Shown here in pieces: positions 56,162 to 64,000 of a stretch of DNA of 64,000 nucleotides (within the stretch, counting starts at the first letter, position 1; each line of letters opens with the position of its first letter). The position numbers and the translations under genes were made by a program. The notes beneath the pieces are model-generated. The model searched no databases, had not been told where the DNA came from, and was given only the letters and a program-made list of their open reading frames with translations. Source of the stretch: Nitrobacter hamburgensis X14 (GTDB taxonomy: Bacteria > Pseudomonadota > Alphaproteobacteria > Rhizobiales > Xanthobacteraceae); contig NC_007960.1 in NCBI RefSeq assembly GCF_000013885.1, forward strand, positions 1-64,000. Reading direction: 5' to 3'.

Positions 56162-56187
56162 TTCGCGCCGAATACCGAACCGGTTAC
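56162..56187 (-). promoter_or_regulatory. SigF-type ECF promoter of cusBA copy 2
   Basis: On the minus strand GTAACC (56187-56182) and CGAA (56165-56162) are separated by exactly 16 bases. It reads towards cusB. Same form as the sites before both ECF sigma genes. The leader to the cusB ATG would be about 200 bases. Confidence 0.8.
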
Positions 56188-56330
56188 AGGCTCACGCCGA
56201 TGTGAAAGACCCACTTGAATGGTCGTTCGATGCCCCGAAAGCCGATTGATGCCGAGGCCGAACGATTCATGGGCGCCCTTCCGAATGCGCAAAGTTCATC
56301 GATCGGCATGATAATCGGACGGCGGCTGTT

Positions 56331-56600
56331 TCAGCCGTGACGGTCTTTTTGTTTCGGTGCATTTTGCTTGTCGTGACGCTCGTTGCTGGCCTTCATCATT
56401 TGATTGCAGCTTTCCATCATCTGCTTCATTTGACTCATCATGCCCATCATTTCCTGCATGCCTTGTGAGCCGTTGCCCATCATGGGTTGATTGGTTTCCG
56501 TCGGCGTCTTCGGTGGCGTGGACGTTTCGTCCGCCTGGACGGCGGCGGAAGCCGCTAACGACGCAATCAATGCGAGCGGGATGAGAGTGGTGATCTTCAT
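56331..56600 (-). CDS. Small secreted Met-rich protein
   Basis: This encodes 89 aa from ATG 56600. The signal (MKITTLIPLALIASLAASAA) is followed by a Thr/Pro-rich linker and a Met cluster (QGMQEMMGMMSQMKQMMESC, about 46-65) with one Cys, then a basic/His end. The Met helix could hold Cu(I) in the periplasm. A SigF-type promoter lies 115 bases upstream (56715-56740), which ties it to the metal-stress regulon. Between its stop and the cusB region (56188-56330) nothing else is seen. Confidence 0.75.
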   Translation of the reverse strand: MKITTLIPLALIASLAASAAVQADETSTPPKTPTETNQPMMGNGSQGMQEMMGMMSQMKQMMESCNQMMKASNERHDKQNAPKQKDRHG

Positions 56601-56714
56601 TTGGTTGCCTTTCAAAGAATGGCGCGCGTCGGTGGTCAACGCGTGCTGCGGTGCGGTTTGGAGCAGACTGCGACGCTTGGGCGCTCACCCAGGAAAGCGA
56701 GCGTCATCTGTTAG

Positions 56715-56740
56715 TTCGGGAAGAGAGTATGTTCGGTTAC
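56715..56740 (-). promoter_or_regulatory. SigF-type ECF promoter of the Met-rich protein
   Basis: On the minus strand GTAACC (56740-56735) and CGAA (56718-56715) are 16 bases apart, reading towards the gene at 56600. It matches the set found before both ECF sigma genes. Confidence 0.8.
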
Positions 56741-56965
56741 AAGCTCACGATCTCGTGAAATCAGGCGGTCGACAGGAAAAGTCCATCGGCGTCGACGAAC
56801 CCGAGGTCAGGTATCGTCTTCGGCACTTACGTCCGCTGGTGGCACGCACGGCTTTCCGTCTCGAGATGAAGCCGAGCTGGAATCCAAACACGCGGTCGAG
56901 GGTTTCCGCGGGTCGGATTCGCGCCGCCTTCGCGAGTTCCGCGACCTGACGAGTGGTCAGTCGGT

Positions 56966-57607
56966 CTACCAACGCAGCAATTTGGGCCCGAGTACGGCGC
57001 CGGCGACCGTACATAAAACGATTGTTCCACCATACCAGAGCGCAATGAAGGGAAGCAGGTCATCCATGCAATGCAGAGCGTAGGCGGTTGCGCTGACGCC
57101 GCCCGCGACGAGTCCTGCAAGCGCGCCGGTGCGGACCAGGTCGGTAGGCGCGGCGAGGCGAACCGCCGACATGATGGCGGCGAACGGCACGACCGCGACC
57201 GTCGGGATGGCGATCAGACACTCAAGCCAATAGCTGCCGAACACCATGGTTTCCCAGTGCGACCGCGGTGCCGTGGCCAGGCTGATGGCCGCGAGGATCA
57301 TGACCGCGAGAAACGGCAGGACGGTGAGGGCGAACCGGACCCGAAATTCGCCGCCGGGACGGATGTACTTGACCAGGTAATGCGAGGCCAAAATCACGAC
57401 CGACAGGCTGAAGGCGAGTTTTGCGACCAGGAAGACTTGGGCGTGCATCTCGTTGAGGTCGGTGCGAACGCCGAGGACAAAAACCACCGCCAGCAGGGAT
57501 GCCGCGGCGCCAACCAAGATTGCAATCCGGACGTTTCGGACAACTTCTCGCGTATCGACCGGGTCGACCTGCGAACTGAGCATGGAAATCAATTCATTGG
57601 TTTTCAC
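56966..57607 (-). CDS. nrsF: NrsF-family anti-sigma factor
   Basis: This 213-aa inner-membrane protein has six spans of the DUF1109/NrsF type; GTG start at 57607 overlaps the sigma stop (GTGA). The N-terminus (MKTNELISMLSSQVDPVDTR) is the sigma-binding part. Cys residues lie in WLECLIAIP (about 135), the family motif ALHCMDDLLPFIALWYGG (about 185) and VLCTV. In Caulobacter NrsF, conserved Cys on the periplasmic side are needed for metal sensing. The gene is complete, in contrast to the truncated copy at 8143. Confidence 0.9.
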   Translation of the reverse strand: MKTNELISMLSSQVDPVDTREVVRNVRIAILVGAAASLLAVVFVLGVRTDLNEMHAQVFLVAKLAFSLSVVILASHYLVKYIRPGGEFRVRFALTVLPFLAVMILAAISLATAPRSHWETMVFGSYWLECLIAIPTVAVVPFAAIMSAVRLAAPTDLVRTGALAGLVAGGVSATAYALHCMDDLLPFIALWYGGTIVLCTVAGAVLGPKLLRW

Positions 57608-58158
57608 GCTTTGGTCTCCCGTGCAATCAATGCGGTGAGGATCTTCAGCCCACGGTGAATGTTGACCTTGACGGCGGATGGCGACATCCCGCTACGATCG
57701 GCGGCCTCGGTCACGCTCAGGCCGTCGAGCTTCACGTATTGGAGCGAAAGTCTCATTCGTTCCGGTAACCTTTCAAAGAGCTTGGCGAGATCGAGCTGGC
57801 TTTCGGCGGCGGCGTTGTCGTTGGATGCCAGCATGTATTCGGCGTTTTCCAAGGGCACGTCCGCCGTCGTGCTCCTGGTGCGTCGCAAATGGTCGATAAG
57901 CTTATAGCGGGCAATGGCATACACCCACGGCGTCAGCGGTTGCTCCGGATCGTAAGTGTGACGTTGCGTATGGATGACGATTAATGCCTCCTGCACAAGG
58001 TCTTCAGCTTCCTCGGCCGTGCGTCCGGCTCGTGCGAGCTTGTTTTTGTAATAGCTTCGCAGGTGTCCGCTCAAAGCCGTGAGTAGTGATCGATGCGCAT
58101 TGGAGTCGCCTTCAAGACTTGCCGCCATCAGCGCTTTGAGGTCAGACTCCTTGGTCAT
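57604..58158 (-). CDS. ECF RNA polymerase sigma factor, NrsF-controlled type (copy 2)
   Basis: This encodes 184 aa from ATG 58158 with GGGAG upstream. Region 2 contains EEAEDLVQEALIVIHTQRHT and TPWVYAIARYKLIDHLRR; region 4 contains GLSVTEAADRSGMSPSAVKV and NIHRGLKILTALI. It should drive the six TGTAACC-N16-CGAA promoters, including its own at 58174-58199. Together with the intact NrsF it is the likely metal-stress switch of the island. It has the same length as copy 1 at 7589. Confidence 0.92.
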   Translation of the reverse strand: MTKESDLKALMAASLEGDSNAHRSLLTALSGHLRSYYKNKLARAGRTAEEAEDLVQEALIVIHTQRHTYDPEQPLTPWVYAIARYKLIDHLRRTRSTTADVPLENAEYMLASNDNAAAESQLDLAKLFERLPERMRLSLQYVKLDGLSVTEAADRSGMSPSAVKVNIHRGLKILTALIARETKA

Positions 58159-58173
58159 TTCTCCCTCTTTGAA

Positions 58174-58199
58174 TTCGAATGAAGAATGCCCACGGTTAC
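58174..58199 (-). promoter_or_regulatory. SigF-type ECF promoter of the sigma/nrsF operon
   Basis: On the minus strand GTAACC (58199-58194) and CGAA (58177-58174) are 16 bases apart. The -10 lies 15 bases before the sigma ATG. It indicates positive autoregulation. The stretch 58200-58631 beyond it holds no gene that I can support. Confidence 0.85.
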
Positions 58200-58631
58200 A
58201 CTCTCACGAGATCGTGAGGCCCGCGCGGCGCGAAAGCCATGCCCAATCGCGAAGTGGGGATCGGATGGAAATGCGTCCATTGATCAAACCGTTCGGACTT
58301 CAAAAACTCTGCTGGGAGTATAGCTTGCATCTGACTGCGCGGGGGTTGCGGATTCGCAATGTCTCGGGCCGTCAGATGAACCGTTAGCGACCTACGTTAA
58401 CACTATCTTCCATCTCACAGGCCAAGTCAGGCGACTACGTGGCGCCCGACCGACTTCGGCACCGACGAAAGCTGCTGATCCGGCGTCAGTCGGGAGGCGG
58501 GTTGAATGCAGGTGTGGATGCGAAGTCGGCCGGAAATGATACCGTTCCGTCCGATCTCCCAACCTCTTTCCTTTCCCGCAACTTCCGTCTGCGCGGCGAG
58601 GAATTCAACCGCGCTCACATAGTCGTGACCT

Positions 58632-58657
58632 GTAACCGGCGCAGCTTCGTTTCCGAA
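58632..58657 (+). promoter_or_regulatory. SigF-type ECF promoter of the 77-aa secreted protein
   Basis: GTAACC at 58632-58637 and CGAA at 58654-58657 are 16 bases apart and preceded by T. The gene at 58715 begins 57 bases downstream. Confidence 0.82.
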
Positions 58658-58714
58658 TTCATTCATGTGCGGTCCATTTAGGATCGGACGGCTGAGGAAT
58701 CGTGGGAGGTAAAA

Positions 58715-58948
58715 ATGCGCAGATCAAGCCTGGTTGCATTGTTGTCGTTGTTATTGGTCGCTTCAGCATCGCCAAGCTTTGCGCGCGCGACCGGGACCGA
58801 GGCACGCTTGGGTCCTCAGAGGACCTCGACCGCGGAGCGGATGGCACCTGTGGTGCCCCGCACCGATCGGGCCGCTGCTCCACGTCCGCGCCCGAAAACT
58901 TGCAACTATCGCGGAGGACCCAAAACGGGTATCTGGTCGTGCGAATAA
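58715..58948 (+). CDS. Small secreted protein under SigF-type control
   Basis: This encodes 77 aa from ATG 58715, with a strong GGGAGG ribosome site. The signal (MRRSSLVALLSLLLVASASP, cut near SFA) is followed by an Arg/Pro-rich chain and two Cys near the C-terminus (KTCNYRGGPKTGIWSCE), a spacing that allows a disulphide. I do not recognise a family. Its promoter matches the ECF set, so it is probably a stress-induced periplasmic protein. 58949-59183 downstream is without an evident gene. Confidence 0.7.
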   Translation: MRRSSLVALLSLLLVASASPSFARATGTEARLGPQRTSTAERMAPVVPRTDRAAAPRPRPKTCNYRGGPKTGIWSCE

Positions 58949-59183
58949 TTTTCCCGGCCTCACAAGGGCAAGGCCACCCGCAGCACGGGGCGGGCTGCCT
59001 GACTGTTCCGGGAAGAGCGATCGATCGGTGCGATCCCGACCAAAAGACCCGCGTCTTTTTTGAGAGCATGCCGCAACACCGCGCAGGGTATCAAACCAAA
59101 GCGATGGGATCATCGCACTCGGGTCTTAATGATCGAGAACCCGATTCAACGTCCGCTCTTTCGCGCAACCACTCGTGGCGTAA

Positions 59184-60467
59184 TCATCTGATTTTGAACG
59201 GGATGATGATGTCGCCGCCGAACGTGAATTGCGAACGCTTCGTTCCGGCGCCAAATGGCGTCGTTCCGTTCAGCGAGGTATCGTAACGAATTTCGGGCCT
59301 GACAACCAGGCCGTCGAGTTCTTTGGGCACGGGGGGCTTGATCGCGAGTCCGACCGTCAAGGCGCCGTAGGTGGTCGCGCCGCCGCCGATCGCCGTACCC
59401 AACGGATTGCCATGCTCGAGCCTGACAAAGTCCAGGTTGCCGGGGAATGCGGCAACGAAGAAACCACTGTTGTCGCGCCAGACTTCTCCGCGTCCGGTGA
59501 TCTTGAGCCAATCGTTGAGGGCATAGGTGACGTATTGCGCGACGCCGCCCCCGGCCGCGTTGAAGCCTTCCTCACGAATATAGTTCAGGTCGGTGGTGAG
59601 CGTGAGCTTGTCGGTTGCCTTCCAGACGATCGTCACATCGTTGAGATAACGCAGAGCCCTATTCGGATTGACACCCGCAAGCACGGCCGACGAGACATTG
59701 GGATTTTCCGGGCCGATGTGGGTCGTCGCCAGCACGGTCAGCGCGCCGTCCATCAAATTGAGTCCGATCCCACCGTGGAATGCCGCGGCCATGTTGTTGT
59801 CGCCGCCATTGAAGCGGTCGAACCTGTTGCCGAAGGTCGTATTCACGCCGGTGTCGATGCCAGCATAAACATCGAGGATGGGGGTTACATGCGTGGTTGT
59901 CATGATCCCGGTGTGCTTGAACGGAATGCCGAAATTGAAGATGTAGGAGTGCGAGTAGAGCGCATTGTCCGGCGCGTAAATAACTTCGGCGCCTTCCAGG
60001 GTTACGTATTGTCCGACCTTCACATCCACGCCACCCGACGTGAGCCACGGCAAATGAAACAGAGCGTGGGCCTCGACGATGTCAAACTGATTGCGGCCGC
60101 TGATCGATTGATCGAACTCACCCAGAAAATGCGTGTACCGGGCATCCGAGCCGTACATCGCCTGGAACTTGAATCCGAAATCGTATCCGCTCGCTTTGGG
60201 ATCGAGCGGACGCTGAACCGTCAGCAGCGCCTGGTTCATCAACAGGGAATTGGCCTTATCGGTGAAGAGGTGGCCAAAATTAATGCCGCCGGAAGGCCCC
60301 TCATTGAAGGTGATCCCCGCTTGCACATGGCCGGTTATGGTGACGGTATCCCACCAGGACGGCAACGCGGGTACGGAAGTGCGCGCCTTCGTCGTCAAAT
60401 CTGCACCCGCCGCGCCGCCGGCCGAAAACACCAAAACGACCAGTCCGAGCAGTACACCCTTCCGCAT
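59184..60467 (-). CDS. Outer-membrane beta-barrel porin (bbp2/OmpL-like)
   Basis: This encodes 427 aa. Signal (MRKGVLLGLVVLVFSAGGAAGA), then a long all-beta chain with many aromatic strand ends: ITGHVQAGITFNEGPSGGIN (about 46), GYDFGFKFQAMYGSDARYTH (about 98), FHLPWLTSGGVDVKVGQYVT (about 140). It ends with FTFGGDIIIPFKIR, a barrel-type terminus. It belongs to the putative porin-2 (bbp2) type. The substrate is unknown and it stands alone with no SigF-type box before it. Confidence 0.8.
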   Translation of the reverse strand: MRKGVLLGLVVLVFSAGGAAGADLTTKARTSVPALPSWWDTVTITGHVQAGITFNEGPSGGINFGHLFTDKANSLLMNQALLTVQRPLDPKASGYDFGFKFQAMYGSDARYTHFLGEFDQSISGRNQFDIVEAHALFHLPWLTSGGVDVKVGQYVTLEGAEVIYAPDNALYSHSYIFNFGIPFKHTGIMTTTHVTPILDVYAGIDTGVNTTFGNRFDRFNGGDNNMAAAFHGGIGLNLMDGALTVLATTHIGPENPNVSSAVLAGVNPNRALRYLNDVTIVWKATDKLTLTTDLNYIREEGFNAAGGGVAQYVTYALNDWLKITGRGEVWRDNSGFFVAAFPGNLDFVRLEHGNPLGTAIGGGATTYGALTVGLAIKPPVPKELDGLVVRPEIRYDTSLNGTTPFGAGTKRSQFTFGGDIIIPFKIR

Positions 60468-60538
60468 TGTAGGCTCCCCGCGCGACTACTTGCAATTTCG
60501 TCCTGTCTTGGAATTCAACAAAGCTTATCACGCTCCTT

Positions 60539-60916
60539 TTACGCGGGGCGGTGATGGATCACCCAGAGCTCGACCGCGCCAATGGCTGCGACGACGATCC
60601 CCACCACGAGATGCACCTGCATCGCCATGGTATCGTCGTTGAAGTTGAGGACCCACGGGCATATTGCCAACCACGATCCGATCGTCAGATTGATCCATTC
60701 TTCCGATTCGAAAAACGCCGGAATTGAAACGGTGTCAAAAAGGTCGGCAATCGAAAAGATTGCGACGACGCCAATGGCGGCGCCGGCCATCCATGATGTG
60801 TGCCATCCGAGTTGCGATTTGAATCCGAGTAACCAGGGCGACAAGATCAGAAAGCCGCCCAATGCGAGATTGATGAAATCGACGAAAGCTTCGGTTTTCC
60901 GGTTTCGCTGGAACAT
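60539..60916 (-). CDS. SPW-repeat membrane protein
   Basis: This encodes 125 aa from ATG 60916. Two SPW-type units are visible: FINLALGGFLILSPWLLGF (about 15-33) and EWINLTIGSWLAICPWVLNF (about 70-90), each a membrane segment pair ending in a Pro-Trp block. Four spans in all. The family has no firm function known to me. It is separate from the porin gene by 71 bases. Confidence 0.85.
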   Translation of the reverse strand: MFQRNRKTEAFVDFINLALGGFLILSPWLLGFKSQLGWHTSWMAGAAIGVVAIFSIADLFDTVSIPAFFESEEWINLTIGSWLAICPWVLNFNDDTMAMQVHLVVGIVVAAIGAVELWVIHHRPA

Positions 60917-61148
60917 GGCGACCTCGCTTCGTGAAGGCCACATCACACTATTGTAACGACAGTATAGTCTCGTTCGACGGAAATGTGCCAGCGGTTTCCG
61001 CTTAGGAGCCCAGAGGACAACGCCATATAGCATGCTCCATGGCCTAATCGTTCGCGGGGCTGGAGAGGCCGGCATGAGCCAAGCCGGCGCGGGGCGTTCC
61101 TGCGATGACGGGTTTGAAGCCGATGTTCAAAGAATCCGACGACGCCCT

Positions 61149-61174
61149 GTAACCATGCGTTCGCTCTGTTCGAA
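61149..61174 (+). promoter_or_regulatory. SigF-type ECF promoter upstream of the methyltransferase region
   Basis: GTAACC at 61149-61154 and CGAA at 61171-61174 are 16 bases apart, preceded by T. Transcription would run right, over a possible 19-codon frame (61288-61347) towards the gene at 61457. The leader would be about 275 bases if no other start is used. Confidence 0.72.
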
Positions 61175-61287
61175 CTAACTTAATAACAGGCGCGCGAGGA
61201 GCGATCGAGGTTCGCGAAAAGACGGGCCGCGAGCGGTGAGGACGCATAGCTTTGTCGTTTCGGGCGGGAGCCGAGAAAAGAAACGAT

Positions 61288-61347
61288 ATGCACTGCTTCT
61301 ATTGTTCCGACTCATTGATTGAAACGCGAGGTCGGGCATCGCGTTGA
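61288..61347 (+). CDS. Possible 19-aa leader peptide with CxxC
   Basis: A short frame from ATG 61288, with purines upstream (GAGAAAAGAAACG), reads MHCFYCSDSLIETRGRASR. It lies between a SigF-type promoter and the methyltransferase gene. The CxxC could bind metal, or it may be an accidental frame. Nothing else is evident in 61175-61456. Confidence 0.25.
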   Translation: MHCFYCSDSLIETRGRASR

Positions 61348-61456
61348 GGCCATCGGATGGCCGTCCATAAACGCGGCGATTGCAGAGACAAACGCGCGCG
61401 TCAGGAGACGGGGCGTTTTGGCCGATCAAGAATCGGTATCGGTACGAGGCAGATAA

Positions 61457-62107
61457 ATGAACGAAAATATACTCTGGGGAGGTGCCACGATTTCAATCGT
61501 TGTCGTATCGTGGTGTTTCTACCGCCTTGTCGTGCCGAAGGGCTGGCGGGAGTGGACTCGCGCTGGAATCGTGCAGGCATTCGTCATCGCATTTTATGCC
61601 GAGATGTATGGATTTCCCCTCACGATTTACCTATTAGCCCGAGTCTTCAATCTGGACGTCGCGGGAAATCTTTGGGATGGCAATCTCTGGGTTTATCTGA
61701 CGGGCAGTTGGTGGGTAATGCCAGCTTCCATGGCTCTCGGTTACACTGTTGTCTTTTTTGGAGCCGCTCTGATCATCGCCGGCTGGCGTGAAGTGTATCG
61801 AGCGAGAGCGAGAGGGCGGCTCGCCAGGGGTGGCCCTTACAGCTTGATGCGCCATCCACAATACGCTGGCATCTTTCTGGCGCTGTTTGGCGAAAGTGTT
61901 GTGCATTGGCCAACGCTATTCTCACTGACGGCCTTCCCTATCATCGTCGGCGCGTACTGGCTCCTGGCCAGAATGGAGGAGAAGCAGATGATCCAACAGT
62001 ACGGTGATAAATATCGGAGCTACCAAAGACGGGTGCCGATGTTCTGGCCGGATCACCGCGGTTGGCGCGTAGCCTTTAGAAACTACTCGTTTCGACGGAT
62101 GCTTTGA
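61457..62107 (+). CDS. Isoprenylcysteine-methyltransferase-like membrane protein
   Basis: This encodes 216 aa. Four to five spans are followed by the ICMT/PEMT C-terminal motif: GGPYSLMRHPQYAGIFLALF (about 133-152) and EEKQMIQQYGDKYRSYQRRV (about 178-197). The family binds SAM at the membrane and methylates small or lipid-like substrates; bacterial members often have no known substrate. A SigF-type promoter lies about 285 bases upstream. It is followed by the DUF2933 gene at 62234. Confidence 0.85.
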   Translation: MNENILWGGATISIVVVSWCFYRLVVPKGWREWTRAGIVQAFVIAFYAEMYGFPLTIYLLARVFNLDVAGNLWDGNLWVYLTGSWWVMPASMALGYTVVFFGAALIIAGWREVYRARARGRLARGGPYSLMRHPQYAGIFLALFGESVVHWPTLFSLTAFPIIVGAYWLLARMEEKQMIQQYGDKYRSYQRRVPMFWPDHRGWRVAFRNYSFRRML

Positions 62108-62233
62108 AGGCGGCAAAGGACCGCTCAATCTGACCAGTGTTGTCGTCCAATGGAGCGTCGAGGCCGAGAACCAGCACCCTGACCTTCCAATTGTTGGAGA
62201 GATTACATTGTCCTCTTGAAAGGAGATGAAACA

Positions 62234-62539
62234 ATGGAACTGAATAGAAATCTGACGACCCGATCTTCTGGCTCTCCGGCGGCAGGCAGAAAGCGAGGTT
62301 GGCTCAGTGGATGGAGCGGGCTTGCGGTCTGCGCGGTCGTTTTCGTCGGTGCGATCCTTGTGTTCAGTGGCGCGTTCGGCACGCAGAGCGCTGGAAAACT
62401 GCTGCCACTGCTGTTCTTGCTGCCGTGTGCAATCATGATGTTCATGTGCATGAAAAATATGGGTGGCAATCAGAACGACACGGGCAGTTCAAATGTCAAA
62501 ACTGGTGTTCACAAAACCGATTCTGACGACAGACATTGA
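62234..62539 (+). CDS. DUF2933 small membrane protein
   Basis: This encodes 101 aa from ATG 62234, with AGGAGATGAAACA upstream. Two membrane spans (LAVCAVVFVGAILVFSGAF and LLPLLFLLPCAIMMFMCMKN), the second ending with Cys/Met residues as in DUF2933. The family is common near copper and heavy-metal genes; the Met/Cys end may touch metal. The function is unknown. 62540-62765 has no evident gene. Confidence 0.8.
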   Translation: MELNRNLTTRSSGSPAAGRKRGWLSGWSGLAVCAVVFVGAILVFSGAFGTQSAGKLLPLLFLLPCAIMMFMCMKNMGGNQNDTGSSNVKTGVHKTDSDDRH

Positions 62540-62765
62540 CCCTGAGGCTCAGGAAAAACGTTGCCGGGTAAATTGTGGCTGTCGGTCCGGAGAGAAGGCG
62601 TCGTTTCTCGTGAACGCGCGATCCTAGTGTCGTTTGCGACATTACCTTTCCACCCGACCGAGCATCAATCATTGCGTAACCAACCTGCGAGAAATTGTTC
62701 GCGATTTTATCAGCGCAGAGCAATGAAGCCGCCGTTGCCGGCGATCAGTAGGATATCACGGCCAG

Positions 62766-64000
62766 CTATTGACACTTCAAGTGAACGTTTTTGCGACTGC
62801 CGATCCCCACGTACCCGCCGTTCTTACCTTTCGTAAGAAAAGTCGGGTCGCTCCAGGCAAGTACGGTTTTGGAGCGCACTTCAGCATCATCGCTGTCAGC
62901 GGTCTCGATCACATCGCTCCCGGAGTGCCCTAAAAATACGAGCGATCGTGGCTTATCGAACGTCTTGGACCAAGACGCGAAGTACGCAATTGCCGTCATT
63001 ATCGAAAGTCCAGCTACACTGACGAGGATTTGTGCCAACACGGTCTGCGAGCCTGACTCCAATACGAAATGGGCCAAGAATGACAGGATAATTCCTGAAC
63101 AAAAGACATGGAGAGACTGTTCTCCGCATTTGATCAGAGGTTGAAGAATACTGCATTGCAAGCCGCTCCAGTTCACGGGCAGAAGCCGTGTCGCCAACAG
63201 TGCAATGAACGCAAAATGGATCACGCGGTAAGGAGCGAGGTCGGTCTTGTCATTTGGATTGAATGCGTCAAAGAGCCATTTTGGAAATTCATTCGCCAGA
63301 TTCGGGATATGACCGGCCATCGTCATTGCGAATGAAAATAGCAAATAGACGACTCCAACATAAAGAAGACTTCGTGAACGAATGAGACGGCGTGATCGCT
63401 TTGCGCCGCCCACAGCAAACCATGCGCCAAGAACGAACAGCAGCTGCCACGTAAAGGGATTGAAATACCATGCTCCTTCGGGGTAGGCGGACAAATTCCA
63501 GCCGAAATGTCGCGCAGCGAGGTAGAGATACAATGATCCCAACATCGTAGCATCGGGCAACCGCAACATGAGCCATAAAATTGGCAAGATACCTGCCAAA
63601 AGGACAATGTAGAGGGGGAGAACGTCCATGTTAAGGGGCTTGAAACGGAGGAGCAAGCCCTGGGTAAGGACGTCGAAAGGGTTGCTCACCAAACCGGCAA
63701 TATTGAATTCATTTATGAGCGCAGGATTATCGTAACTTTGTGCGATATGGCCGATCATGGCCGCATACAACACAAACAAGAAAATGTGAGCGACGTAAAG
63801 CTGCCAGACGCGCTTCATCAACCAGGACATTCCCGCAACAAAGCCGCGCCGCCGCATAATATTCGTGCAAACCAGCGATGTCATATATCCTGACATAAAG
63901 ATGAAAAGCTCAGCCGCATCACTGAAGCCGTAGTTTCTGATCGTGATCCACGCGACAACGTTGTTTGGAATATGATCAAGAAAGATCGCCCAGTTAGCGA
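62766..64000 (-). CDS. opgC: OpgC-like membrane acyltransferase, 5' end beyond the window
   Basis: At least 411 codons; the frame continues through the right edge without a start. It reads ANWAIFLDHIPNNVVAWITI at the edge, then DAAELFIFMSGYMTS, followed by about ten membrane spans (LYVAHIFLFVLYAAMIGHIA, MDVLPLYIVLLAGILPILWL). This is the pattern of OpgC, which succinylates osmoregulated periplasmic glucans. The C-terminal 60 residues are polar and hold no recognised domain. It lies on the opposite strand from the DUF2933 gene. Confidence 0.82.
   Translation of the reverse strand, partial: ANWAIFLDHIPNNVVAWITIRNYGFSDAAELFIFMSGYMTSLVCTNIMRRRGFVAGMSWLMKRVWQLYVAHIFLFVLYAAMIGHIAQSYDNPALINEFNIAGLVSNPFDVLTQGLLLRFKPLNMDVLPLYIVLLAGILPILWLMLRLPDATMLGSLYLYLAARHFGWNLSAYPEGAWYFNPFTWQLLFVLGAWFAVGGAKRSRRLIRSRSLLYVGVVYLLFSFAMTMAGHIPNLANEFPKWLFDAFNPNDKTDLAPYRVIHFAFIALLATRLLPVNWSGLQCSILQPLIKCGEQSLHVFCSGIILSFLAHFVLESGSQTVLAQILVSVAGLSIMTAIAYFASWSKTFDKPRSLVFLGHSGSDVIETADSDDAEVRSKTVLAWSDPTFLTKGKNGGYVGIGSRKNVHLKCQ

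Noticed and set aside
59229..60554. 441-codon open frame on the plus strand opposite the porin
   Set aside because: It is Arg/Asp/Gly-rich without any domain, lies fully antisense to the well-supported barrel gene, and reflects the codon pattern of a GC-rich gene.
1..64000. tRNA, rRNA or CRISPR arrays
   Set aside because: I looked for cloverleaf-type ends, rRNA blocks and regular short repeats on both strands and saw none.

Overview
The window looks like a heavy-metal (mainly copper) resistance island from an alphaproteobacterium of the Bradyrhizobium/Afipia/Rhodopseudomonas/Nitrobacter type (Nitrobacteraceae). The base composition is high in G+C. The gene set fits as well: Cus-type RND pumps with CusF, CopCD, CsoR, a DUF3551 protein, ECF sigma/NrsF pairs and a FixK-like regulator. 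The species cannot be fixed from the sequence alone.

Layout. 0-0.8 kb: a copy of a SAM methyltransferase next to the 3' stump of a copper ATPase; the same block recurs at 31.4-32.1 kb beside an intact copA. 0.86-8.3 kb: a metal-efflux operon (small Cys-rich secreted protein, FixH-like protein, cusB, cusA, 45-aa membrane peptide, c-type cytochrome), then an ECF sigma gene with a truncated anti-sigma. 8.5-13.9 kb: a P1B ATPase with an unusual CPD motif, an MFS transporter, and decayed merT and GDCCVxC genes. 14.4-24.7 kb (minus strand): a carbon/energy module of acetate kinase, glucokinase, a beta-phosphoglucomutase/GH65 phosphorylase fusion, a phosphomannomutase-like HAD, GH130 and phosphoketolase. 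24.7-30.1 kb: CBS-domain protein, FixK-like regulator, VIT-family transporter and an MgtA-like ATPase. 30.5-39.7 kb: nucleoside phosphorylase, methyltransferase, copA/csoR, a His-rich protein, a lipoprotein, a TolC-type protein, a multicopper oxidase and a cytochrome c. 39.7-47.1 kb: a junkyard of nested IS fragments (IS5, IS21, IS4), a serine recombinase, a LuxR regulator and gene remnants. 47.1-58.2 kb (minus strand): copD, copC, a barrel protein, a DUF411 protein, two cusF (one broken), a DUF3551 protein, a second cusBA, a Met-rich protein and an intact NrsF/ECF sigma pair. 58.2-64 kb: small secreted and membrane proteins, a porin, an SPW protein, a methyltransferase, a DUF2933 protein and the start of an OpgC-like gene.

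How the parts work together. Copper is exported from the cytosol by CopA-type ATPases under CsoR. In the periplasm it is oxidised or bound by the multicopper oxidase, CopC, CusF and His/Met-rich proteins, and it is expelled across the envelope by CusBA with the TolC-like protein. The most coherent regulatory signal is a motif, TGTAACC-N16-CGAA, found six times with identical spacing. It lies before both ECF sigma genes, the second cusBA operon, a Met-rich protein, a secreted 77-aa protein and a site at 61.15 kb. This defines a local metal-stress regulon of the Caulobacter SigF/NrsF kind. The carbon module appears to turn a disaccharide and mannosides into acetyl phosphate and ATP, probably under low oxygen, since a FixK/FNR-like box and a FixK-like gene lie next to it.

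Many small genes here are broken by one-base indels, stops or truncations, while the large transport and enzyme genes are intact. This suggests repeated import, duplication and decay of metal-resistance cassettes.
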